Positions 19,701 to 26,168 of a stretch of DNA of 64,000 nucleotides are shown in pieces (within the stretch, counting starts at the first letter, position 1; each line of letters begins with the position of its first letter). The notes below the pieces were generated by a model that did not search any database, had not been told where the DNA came from, and saw only the letters and a list, made by a program, of their open reading frames with translations. Source of the DNA: Bordetella parapertussis (GTDB taxonomy: Bacteria; Pseudomonadota; Gammaproteobacteria; Burkholderiales; Burkholderiaceae_C). The position numbers and the translations under genes are program-made. Location of the stretch: positions 24,590-88,589 of the forward strand of contig CAMCTC010000007.1 of NCBI GenBank assembly GCA_945878355.1, in the 5' to 3' direction.

Positions 19701-22700
19701 ACTTGCTCGCACTCAGGCTGACGCTGGCGCCGCTGATGATTGCCCCTATCGTCATCGCACCGGCGGCCACATAGCGGATGTTGCCCGGCGCATTGGCTGT
19801 CGCACCGTCTGCCATCGCCACTGCACCGCCGGCCTGCACGTCAATCGTGCCACCGCTGGTCAGCAGCTTGCCGGCCGACGCCTGGGCGATGTCGCCTTGC
19901 GCGAACAGCGAGATCCAGCCACTGCCGGCATCGACCGGTGCGTTCAGGCTGATCGCACCTGCGGCGGTGATAGGCGTCGCGGTGGCGTTCCAAGCCGCCG
20001 ACAGCAGGATCGAGCCCATGCCAGTGGCCTGGACCGCTTGGTCGACCACCATCGCGCCGGCGCCGGTCCTGCCGGTGCTCAGGATGATCGACCCACCCGA
20101 CAGAGCGCTCAAGCCGCTGAGCGCGGTGGTGCCGAAGCGGCTGTCGGCGGCCAAACCGGCCGCCGACACGCGCTTGACCGTCAACTCGGCCACGGTGCCA
20201 ACCGTCACACCGTCGGCTTCGGCGATGAAGATGCCACCGGCATCGGACCTGGCGCTCAGCGTCGCCACCTTGGTCGTGATCGACGCAGCGGCCGGGCCGA
20301 TGCCCGCGCCCGCCTCCATCCTCAAGCTGCCAGCGCTGACATTGACCAGGCCGCCGGCGTCGGTGATTGCGCTGGCGCGAATGCTGACGGCGCCGGTGCC
20401 GGCGCTGAGTTGTCCCAAGGCCACGTTGCCGGCCGTCTCGATGCGCTGCGCACTGTTGTTGGTGAGCAAGCTGGCGGTGCTGGCCATGGTCACGCCGGCG
20501 AAGCCGGCGCTGAGGTCCAGCGTCTGTCCCGCCGCGCTCACGGCGACCGCCGAGTTGGCTTGCACCATCAAGGCATTGGCCGCCAGCAGGCTGATGCTGC
20601 CGCTGGTCGAACCGATGTTGGCGTACACGCCGATCGAACCAGCCGGCGCCTGCAGCAGCAGGTGACCGCTGCCCGATGTCGTCGCGGTCGACGCCACCGG
20701 ACCACTGACCAGCAGGTCGCCCGCGGTCACCGTCAGCGCCATCGACCCGGCGCCTGCGGCCGCACCCGCCAGCGTGACTGTGTTGAGGATCAGCGCGCTC
20801 TCTTCGATCAGGTAGAGGCCGCCGCCACTGGTGTCGCTGGCCGTCAGTGACACGATGCGCGTGCGCAGCGCACCGCTGGTACCCGTGGCCGCACCGGTGC
20901 CTATGCCGGTCGAGGCGCCCAAGCTGGTGCTGCCACCGATCAGGTTGGGCGTGTCGCCTGTCAGCCAGTCGATGATCGCGCCGCCGCTCGTCGTCGCGCC
21001 AAGACTGCCGCCGACCTCGACCTGGCTGAGCTTGATGTCGCCACCCGCCACCAGGCTGGCGCTGCCGGCCTGCAGCGAGACGATGTGCTTGCCATCGGTC
21101 ATCGTGATCGCGCCACCGGCAATCAGCGACACCGTGCCGCCGCTGGTGCCCGACGAAATGCCCGAGCCCGAGCTGATGTGGCCGCCCAGCGTGATCGCGC
21201 CGCTGGTCGCGGTCAGCGACACCGGGCTTGCAGAACTGTCCAGCAAGTCGATATTGGCCGCGGTGGTGATCGCGCGGCCAGCGCTCAGCGTCAGCGGGCC
21301 CGCGTTGCTGAGCCCCTGGTTGATCAACAAGTCCTTGCCTGTGCCACCGGCCGTCAGCGTGACCGCGCCCGAGCCTGCGGTCGTCACGCCAAAGCCAGGG
21401 CTGGCGACCGACAACACGGTGACACTGCCACCAGCGGTGACCAAGGACAGGGATTCGCTGCCGGTCGACCCCTGGGCCAGACGAAACACATCGACATCGC
21501 CGGTGATCACGCTGCTGGCAAACAGCGCGGAGCCACGCGCCACATTGACACCGACGAGCAGACTGCCAGAAGTCAGGTTGGTCACGTCGACCGTGTTGGT
21601 CTCGACCGACCCGAGCGCAACGCCAGTCACCGCTCTGACGGTCAGCTTCAACGCTCGGGTCGCTTCGGCCGCGAGTCCGTCAACGTTGTCGTCGACCTCG
21701 CGCACCGAGCCGGTGGCGGAGTACAGCGTCAGCTCCTGCGCCTCGGTCTCGTTGCGGATTTCGATGTTGCTGTAGGCATCAAGCCTCAACATTGCCGCCG
21801 ATGCGGTACTCAAGGTGCTGGTGGGGTCAACAGCGTCGACCACGGTGATAGAACCACCGTACAGCGTCGCGCTGTCCAGGAACAAAGGGTTGGCGCTGCG
21901 GCTCCCGAGTTGCAAGGCGCCGGCCGTCGATGCGGCGTGACCGCTGCTGTTGACACCGATGACGAAAGCGCTGAAACCATCGGCGAAAGCACTCATTTCG
22001 GCCGCATCGACATCGAGCACGCCGGTCGTCGCCGAGCCAGGCACCAAGCCAATCGCGATGGGCAGGGTCGGCGTGGTCGGCAGCAGCGTGACAAGGCCCT
22101 GGCCCTGCATCAGCGACTCGGTGATCTGCAACTCGATTTCGTCGGCCTGAAGCCAGATCTCGCCCTTGCTGCTGTCGCTGGCCACACCCGTCAGCGTCAC
22201 GCTGCTGGTCGCCGGAAATGACACCAGCGTGGCCCCCCGAACGATCAAATCCCCACCGGCACTGATCTTCACCGCCTTCAAAAACGTGACCGTGCCGCTG
22301 GCATTGATGACGAGGTTGCCATCGATGGTCACTTCACCGCCGAAGGTCACATCGTGCACTGTGGCGGGCGTGCCGACGGCCTCTGCGCCGATCACCAGAT
22401 CAGCGCCGCCACCGGTCAGCGTGACGTCCTGGTTGAACACCACATTGCCGCTGGCATTGACGATGCGCAGGTCGCCCGACATGGCCACCGACTGGACGAA
22501 CAACACCGATGCGGCAGTCGTGACCGTGATCCCGTTGAGCAAGTCCGTGGTACCGGCCTCGCCCTCGGTCTGGCCTGCCGCGACCCTGCCGTTGAAGCTC
22601 AGGTTGCCGCCGGCAGACAGGGTCAGCGTGTCGGCCACGGTTGTGGTCGCGGGATCGCCACCGACGAAGTTCTTCTGCCCGGACGCCAGGTCTGCCGTGG

Positions 22701-23526
22701 GCGTGCCGATCACGATATTGCCGACAGCCGTGATGGCGCGCGCGCCGCTGATCCTGGCCGAATCGTTGAGCGTGTAGGCGCCTGCGTTGGCGGTGGAGTC
22801 GGCACTGATGGTCGTCGTGTGACCCGACCCGAAGATCGTGATCTCAGGCGCGGTCAGGTCGGTGGCCTGGTGCACCTCGCCGCCCGCACCGTTCGAATAC
22901 AGCACCAGGCTGTGGTCCAGGTTCAGCCCGGTGTTGCCGGCGGTGCTGAGGTAGATCGGATTCGCGCCGCCATCGACACCGATGACCGTTCGGCCCAAGC
23001 TGTCCTGGATCGCGCCCAGGGCCTGCGGATCGATCACCCGTGCGCCGCTCGCAGCACTGCCCATGCCCAGGGCGTCGCCAAGCACGATTGCAGTGCTCGC
23101 ATCGACAGACCGGAACGCAGCGACCTCTAAGGTCTCCATCCCGCGCAAGGTCTGCGCACCCAGGCCCAGAGAGTTCTCCAAGAACCCGGCTCGGCCGGCA
23201 CTGCGCGCCAGGTCGAAGGTCGCCGCATCGACGGCGAAGTCGCTGGCCAGCATGACAGTCGACTCGGTCACCGGCTCGGCGACAAATCGAGGCGTCAAGC
23301 CGACCGGCGCCAACGAATCTGGCAGCACCGGCAGATGCGCCAGGCCGTCGGCGTCGTAAGCCGCCAACAGCGCATGGTCCAGGTCCGGGTTCGGCAGCAG
23401 CAGGGCCTGCACGACACCAACCAAGGGGTCGGCTGACAGCAGCAAGCGCGGCTCCATCGGTTCAAGCCGATACGCGCCACGCACCAGCGAAGACAATCGA
23501 CGAAAGCTGTTCTTGGCGTTGCGCAC
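13708..23526 (-). CDS. Giant LEPR-XLL beta-helix surface protein
   Basis: A 3,272-residue protein, predicted extracellular and adhesin-like. The start is GTG 23526, with GGGA 8 bases upstream. The basic N-terminus leads to LEPMEPRLLLSAD at residues 21-33, a LEPR-XLL motif known at the start of very large bacterial surface proteins. From about nt 23,010 onward the protein is Gly/Ala/Ser/Val-rich with beta-strand repeats of the filamentous-haemagglutinin type (for example GNLVINASG, GSISL, ITMADGA). It includes supermodules of about 225 residues between nt about 16,700 and 18,800. On reading, no cysteine was found. The C-terminus, GGFDYWEESLAI, is nearly the same as in the second giant protein. 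There is no classical cleavable signal peptide. The export route is not shown by the window. Confidence 0.88.
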   Translation of the reverse strand: MRNAKNSFRRLSSLVRGAYRLEPMEPRLLLSADPLVGVVQALLLPNPDLDHALLAAYDADGLAHLPVLPDSLAPVGLTPRFVAEPVTESTVMLASDFAVDAATFDLARSAGRAGFLENSLGLGAQTLRGMETLEVAAFRSVDASTAIVLGDALGMGSAASGARVIDPQALGAIQDSLGRTVIGVDGGANPIYLSTAGNTGLNLDHSLVLYSNGAGGEVHQATDLTAPEITIFGSGHTTTISADSTANAGAYTLNDSARISGARAITAVGNIVIGTPTADLASGQKNFVGGDPATTTVADTLTLSAGGNLSFNGRVAAGQTEGEAGTTDLLNGITVTTAASVLFVQSVAMSGDLRIVNASGNVVFNQDVTLTGGGADLVIGAEAVGTPATVHDVTFGGEVTIDGNLVINASGTVTFLKAVKISAGGDLIVRGATLVSFPATSSVTLTGVASDSSKGEIWLQADEIELQITESLMQGQGLVTLLPTTPTLPIAIGLVPGSATTGVLDVDAAEMSAFADGFSAFVIGVNSSGHAASTAGALQLGSRSANPLFLDSATLYGGSITVVDAVDPTSTLSTASAAMLRLDAYSNIEIRNETEAQELTLYSATGSVREVDDNVDGLAAEATRALKLTVRAVTGVALGSVETNTVDVTNLTSGSLLVGVNVARGSALFASSVITGDVDVFRLAQGSTGSESLSLVTAGGSVTVLSVASPGFGVTTAGSGAVTLTAGGTGKDLLINQGLSNAGPLTLSAGRAITTAANIDLLDSSASPVSLTATSGAITLGGHISSGSGISSGTSGGTVSLIAGGAITMTDGKHIVSLQAGSASLVAGGDIKLSQVEVGGSLGATTSGGAIIDWLTGDTPNLIGGSTSLGASTGIGTGAATGTSGALRTRIVSLTASDTSGGGLYLIEESALILNTVTLAGAAAGAGSMALTVTAGDLLVSGPVASTATTSGSGHLLLQAPAGSIGVYANIGSTSGSISLLAANALMVQANSAVAVSAAGQTLDLSAGFAGVTMASTASLLTNNSAQRIETAGNVALGQLSAGTGAVSIRASAITDAGGLVNVSAGSLRMEAGAGIGPAAASITTKVATLSARSDAGGIFIAEADGVTVGTVAELTVKRVSAAGLAADSRFGTTALSGLSALSGGSIILSTGRTGAGAMVVDQAVQATGMGSILLSAAWNATATPITAAGAISLNAPVDAGSGWISLFAQGDIAQASAGKLLTSGGTIDVQAGGAVAMADGATANAPGNIRYVAAGAMTIGAIISGASVSLSASKLTDSGSTDIDISAVALRIVTTGVANGDGAGTGTAPLQTTVARLAAVVAGTGTGGLFITETDALIVDQLDAISVQRVLGLRTLGAQLVSTSDPMLSDAVSSGNLVLQTLAGTLTVNEGDADAGTLGVQAAGNVLLKAAGAGARLVINADLRTTGVAAAGAVAARGHVSLDAASDIELNADVLTALGATSVDLVAGGGIVMADAVSGIATTDGNISLRASGNLTLETLAAGLGKVIVVAGTAGNISDGDAAGDNEVDVTAAGLILRAGNAIGVGGNAVETTVATLTANAGAGGLFIAESDGVTVDTLTVNVPRVASNGTSAATSQAAQEDLIATGAGAVVLVSATGAVVVNAGTAASAGMTVGSGPVRLQATAGELTLNAALQAGGGSLSLLAGGSLTLAAESDVSTTGVVATIDLAAGAAIVMADGAVVQSDGGKIRLEAVGDITLGLVDARTAAGRSGAGVVDQGNWGAVSVLSSAGSMLDNALEAVANTVDLYANELRLSASAMGIGVGSNALELEAARLSGAAGAGGLFLTESTALTLGQTAAVAVNRVASDAGSAATGDAAQSDLVSGGNLALVSLAGSITTLSTGAVTVAGNALVKVGGASSDITLGAALTSSGGNISLSAGRDLLQNADIMAGSAGKTIDLLAARAITMADGAVVVTAGGNLMAAAAADITVGVLDARSVADRVNGTITDQATWGSLGVFSLAGSILDNAGETVVGRVDFYAAELRFSAAAGSVGEPNNALETEASRVNGAAGSGGLYLMESTALTLGQTVPVAVNRVGADGLAAVDLSPDALPSGLLSDGNLVLVTAAGAINSLATAAVSAAGNLLLAAGGAEGDILLAANLTSSGGSISLDAGRSLLQNANIAAASKTIDVQAGAVITMGEGTSTASLGGNMRFAAVGDIKLGLVDARLAAAQGSWGSVSLGSRAGSILGHADAASVGIVDVYANQLQLSALGAGNGIGSSQDFINTEVQSLSATTDSGGLHLSDATALEVGQTAVLLVNRVKPDGTAQSSTQGDSLLSGVHTLAGGSIVLRAGGSLVLSEGALGSSAVVVAAQGGGKVSLEAGLGGSGSVSVQTSMTSGSGDLMIRAADAVVLGAAADLKTAAPGTISIDAHGGALTMAGGAKVGALGSSLRLSAATDLTLGLVTAREVSLVADAGSILSLAGGELNVGANTLRLEAGGSIGTAHQFLRTAVDLLSAYSGGSGATGLYLAELDSVTVGAVTVSVKGLNADGSSAWFKSAPQSDLATGNNGAIVLRTINGSITLTDGGNGDGLAVRADGSGAVTLDAGGASSSIVSAGGGAGIASGSGQVTVHALGDIKIDKVYTQGQTGLSSETGGTDITQPLDAQGKDLNLVGNTINISAPVSSVGATLSFRPFDPTRDIAIGDESLPTVYPDSMFLGQSELAKLMPGFKTIVFGSGLAPDQGIFIVANEQPVRFADPVLLDARGAGSEIVLQGEFSAASLTILGSGSTTHATNARLLVDAGVNVDDALKIDGTLRIVANQKGAAGGDIVLRRAVNAQTGTALAVDALVIDGNGGNVEFDGAIGASAALSSLHIEDAVNVSFQQSVHVAGELYVQASGKVSFDALVLLDGGTLHIVGASQVVLHGVTLGQDGDLVISANALQLLGLVQGSGAANASLTTATQGGAISVGASNAAGALNLSPELLDKLQGFAQVMIGTVAADGHAAANAGPVTLNSATLSHVVAGSLSVFGRDIAVSGQSLVLPVAHSLTIDASGGIDMAAGSSLTTGGANISLQARADLAVATLDVRSATVSGTVSLSSSAGVIRDADADNAVNVRAAEVVMRGNGPLYQAGSQSAVVEVDAARVNVDAARGIVLRDGGANGSSMFTLVDDATVRQQLVVTTGLTPRGTAAPAVLQASTVNSADLAAWLSALTPKAGGLGSAPSMGISSLRSQADEYLDHAGAGLDLALTLPGLSSIDNELLSSQSAGPTGRLTGAYLLGAKSMQPMISGLQRVGSGGFDYWEESLAI
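14545..15926 (-). repeat. Near-identical paralogue tract, copy in the 3,272-residue gene
   Basis: This 1.38-kb coding tract matches 27,012-28,393 in the larger giant gene with a constant offset of 12,467 bp and no insertion or deletion, at several check points. The copies differ only by scattered substitutions. Similarity drops sharply towards the 3' end of both genes. Reading frames coincide. Confidence 0.9.
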
Positions 23527-23679
23527 AGGGTGATTCCCAATCAGGGGTGGACTGCCAAACGACCAAAACCGCCCGACAATGAATCGTTCTGACAGGGTGC
23601 CAGAAACAGACCACGAAAAACTGACAGCTTCTTGCCAGTAACGATTCGATCGTTTTTGACCTGTTGCCGCAGCAAAGGC
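23527..23679 (-). promoter_or_regulatory. Leader of the 3,272-residue gene with a dyad
   Basis: A 153-bp gap between the acyltransferase stop and the GTG of the giant gene. It is more AT-rich than its surroundings. It contains a perfect inverted repeat, AACGAT-TCG-ATCGTT (23640-23654). A further GAATCGTT half-site lies near 23,582. No sure -35/-10 pair was identified. On the + strand the dyad is followed by TTT, which favours neither gene on the - strand as a terminator. Confidence 0.35.
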
Positions 23680-24345
23680 TCAGCGCCTGACGACGCGCCC
23701 CGGGTTGCCGATCAGCGTGCTGTCGGCAGGCAAAGACTTCAAGCAGGCCGCACCGGGCGCGAGCACGCAGCGCGACCCGATCGACAGCCCTGGCGCCGTC
23801 ACGCTGTTGGCGCCGAGCAGCACATCCTCGCCGACGGTGACATGACCACCCACCCAGGCGCCAGGCAGCACGATGCTGTTGTTGCCCAGCCGACTGTCGT
23901 GGCCGATCACCGCGTTGTGCATCAGCAGCACGTCGCGGCCAATCGTCGTCATCGCGCCGACATTGACATGGGTGGCGATCACGCAGCCAGGCGCTAGCGT
24001 GGCGGCCTTCGACACTGTCGCCGAAGCCGACACCAACGCGCTGGCGGGCAGCAAGCCGGCGGCGGCTGCCGCCAACTGCATCGCGCGCCGGCGCGGCAGA
24101 TCCAGAAAACCCGACACATAGTGGGTTGCCTGGGCACAGGCTGCCGCCCAGTCGGTGATCACCGGCAGGCCGAAAAAAGAGCCAGCGGCAAACTGCGGGT
24201 CGACGTAGACAGCGCAAAACAGCTCGGCGCCTGCGAGCTCGACGATGTCGCGCGCCAGCGCACCGGCGCCGATCAGCAGCCGCCGCTCGGCCAGCGGCAC
24301 CGGCCACAACAGCGACTTGGGATGGAAGAGCGCGGTCTCAGCCAT
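23680..24345 (-). CDS. NeuD/PglD-type hexapeptide-repeat acyltransferase
   Basis: A 221-residue member of the sialic-acid O-acetyltransferase NeuD / PglD family, which acetylates amino sugars or sialic acids. Residues 22-95 form a small Rossmann-like N-domain (RRLLIGAGALARDIVELAG). Residues about 103-221 form the left-handed beta-helix with hexapeptide repeats (VSKAATLAPGCVIATHVNVG and others). H149 in AVIGHDSRLG is in the position of the catalytic base. The end, LIGNPGRVVRR, is typical. ATG 24345 is chosen. A longer frame upstream overlaps the preceding gene and is not supported. It starts 2 bp after the glycosyltransferase stop, so translation is probably coupled. Confidence 0.88.
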   Translation of the reverse strand: MAETALFHPKSLLWPVPLAERRLLIGAGALARDIVELAGAELFCAVYVDPQFAAGSFFGLPVITDWAAACAQATHYVSGFLDLPRRRAMQLAAAAAGLLPASALVSASATVSKAATLAPGCVIATHVNVGAMTTIGRDVLLMHNAVIGHDSRLGNNSIVLPGAWVGGHVTVGEDVLLGANSVTAPGLSIGSRCVLAPGAACLKSLPADSTLIGNPGRVVRR

Positions 24346-24347
24346 GG

Positions 24348-26087
24348 TCAACACGCTTTGGCCGCAGGCGTCACGCCGCTCGGCCCACCGCTGCAGTACA
24401 GCGCTACCGGAGCCTGCCCAGCCACCCAGCGCGACCACATCGCCTCCAAGGCCTGCTCGAACCCATGCGCCACCTGTTGCTCGCGCAGCAAGGGCAGCGC
24501 AGCGATGCGGCCGCGCATGCCAGCTCTCAACGCGGCCAGTTCGTCGATGCGTGTCGACCAATGCTGGGCCATCTCGACCAACTGCTGCGTGCTGTCGGCG
24601 ATGAAGCCTGACAAACCGGTGTGGTGCAACACCGCTGCGCTCTGGCGCCCGGGCATCGTGGCGCCAGCCAGTGTCAGCACCGGCACACCCATCCACAAGG
24701 CGATCGCGGTGGTCGTGCCACCTGAGAAAGTGCAAGCGTCGAGCACCAGGTCCACCTCGTGGTGCAGCGCCAGAAAATCGGCCAACGGCAAGCGCGGCCT
24801 GAAACTGAGCCGGGCCGGATCGACGCCGCCAGCGGCGATCCGGGTGCGAATCGAGCTGGCCAACGCCGCGTCGTCGCAATGCCCGATCACCAAGGTCGAC
24901 TCCGGCACCGCACGCAACACATCGGCCCACAGCCGCAAGGTGTTGTCGCCCAGCTTGGCCACTCGATGGAAACTACCGAACACCAGCCGCCCGCTGACCA
25001 AAGCAGGCAATGGCTTGACCGCAGGCGCTTCGATCGGCGGCTCGAAAGTGACTGCTGCGGGCAGACGAACCAATTTCTCGACAAACTGCTCGTCGCAAGC
25101 CCCGGACGGCGCCATCACCTCGTCGGTGAGGAAGTAGTCCATCGCCGAAAGCCCGGTGGTGCAGGGGTAACCGATCCAGCTGGCCTGGATCGGTGCAGCG
25201 CGGCGTGCGAACACACCCAGCCGATTGCCAGCGGTGTGTCCCGACAAGTCGATCAACAGGTCGATGGCATCGGCACGGATGCGCTCGGTCAGCGCCTCGT
25301 CGCTCAGGCCGTGCACATCGGTCCAACGCTGGCACAGCGGGCGCAGAGACTGCGTGACCGCATCGGCAGGCATCGCGTCGTTGGCGTAGACATGGATCTC
25401 AAAGCGCCAGCGGTCGAGGTGTCGCCAGACTGGGTTGATGAAATAGGCCAGCGCGTGGTCGCGCAGGTCAGCCGACACGAAGCCTATGCGCAAGCGCGCC
25501 TTGCCGGGCTCGCGCAGTGCCGCGAAAGTCGGCGCTTCGGCCTCATGCTCGAAGGCCAAGCCTTGCTCGCGGTGTCGCGCATAGAGCGCGTCGGCCGACA
25601 GCTCTTCAAGGTGGGTCAGCGAAAACAGCAGGTTGCTGCGGGCGCTGACCAGCGCCTGGTCGAGTTCGATCGCTCGTCGAAAACAGCCTCCCGCCGCCTC
25701 GAGCTGGCCTGATCGCTTGAGCGCAGCCCCCAGGTTGTTGTGGTGCGACGCGACATCGGGCTCGAGCTCGATGGCCCGGCGCAACGCCGGCTCGGCGTCG
25801 CGCGGACGGCGCAGCATCAGCCACATCTGGCCCACCTCGCCAAGGGTCTGGCCATCGGGACTGCAGTCCACCGTGCGCTGCAAGCGCTCGATCGCCAGGT
25901 CCGGTCGACCGCCCAGCAGCGCCAGCCTGGCGAGTTCGAACCAGACCTGTCCCTGGCGCGGATCGCGCGCCAGCAACTGCCGGCCCAGCGCCTCGGCATC
26001 GGCAAAGCGGCTCGCGGCTGACAGGGCTCGCAACTGCGCCAACGGGGCATCGGCCCAACCCTGCGGCAAAGGCATCAAATCAGACAT
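24348..26087 (-). CDS. TPR-containing GT41 (O-GlcNAc transferase/SPINDLY-like) glycosyltransferase
   Basis: A 579-residue cytoplasmic glycosyltransferase of the OGT/SPINDLY family. Residues about 12-160 hold tetratricopeptide repeats (for example AEPALRRAIELEPDVASHHN). The catalytic part begins RIGFVSADLRDHALAYF. It continues with the DLSGHTAGNRL segment and IQASWIGYPCTTGLSAMDY, then FGSFHRVAKLGDNTLRLW in the nucleotide-sugar binding region, and DLVLDACTFSGGTTTAIALW. Relatives modify Ser/Thr or, in HMW1C-type members, Asn of adhesins before export. The gene lies directly between two giant surface-protein genes, 82 bp after the larger one and 2 bp before the acyltransferase. That makes them likely substrates, by inference. 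The start ATG 26087 is clear. The donor sugar is unknown. Confidence 0.9.
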   Translation of the reverse strand: MSDLMPLPQGWADAPLAQLRALSAASRFADAEALGRQLLARDPRQGQVWFELARLALLGGRPDLAIERLQRTVDCSPDGQTLGEVGQMWLMLRRPRDAEPALRRAIELEPDVASHHNNLGAALKRSGQLEAAGGCFRRAIELDQALVSARSNLLFSLTHLEELSADALYARHREQGLAFEHEAEAPTFAALREPGKARLRIGFVSADLRDHALAYFINPVWRHLDRWRFEIHVYANDAMPADAVTQSLRPLCQRWTDVHGLSDEALTERIRADAIDLLIDLSGHTAGNRLGVFARRAAPIQASWIGYPCTTGLSAMDYFLTDEVMAPSGACDEQFVEKLVRLPAAVTFEPPIEAPAVKPLPALVSGRLVFGSFHRVAKLGDNTLRLWADVLRAVPESTLVIGHCDDAALASSIRTRIAAGGVDPARLSFRPRLPLADFLALHHEVDLVLDACTFSGGTTTAIALWMGVPVLTLAGATMPGRQSAAVLHHTGLSGFIADSTQQLVEMAQHWSTRIDELAALRAGMRGRIAALPLLREQQVAHGFEQALEAMWSRWVAGQAPVALYCSGGPSGVTPAAKAC

Positions 26088-26168
26088 GAGATTGGCAAAA
26101 CCCTGATGAAATCAAGCACAAAGATAACAAAGTCGGCCAGCGCGATATCGGCCTGGCGAGCGAGGCCA
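26088..26168 (-). other. Gap between giant gene and glycosyltransferase gene
   Basis: An 81-bp gap. On the - strand, GCCAG and CTGGC form a weak 5-bp stem near 26,137-26,158. It is followed by an AT-rich stretch (TTTGTTATCTTTG) and then the glycosyltransferase ATG. This could act as a weak terminator/attenuator after the giant gene or as part of a promoter. Neither is convincing. Confidence 0.3.

Noticed and set aside
24346..24930. N-terminal extension of the acyltransferase frame
   Set aside because: It overlaps the glycosyltransferase in another frame and has no domain match. ATG 24345 lies 2 bp after that gene and begins the normal family N-terminus.
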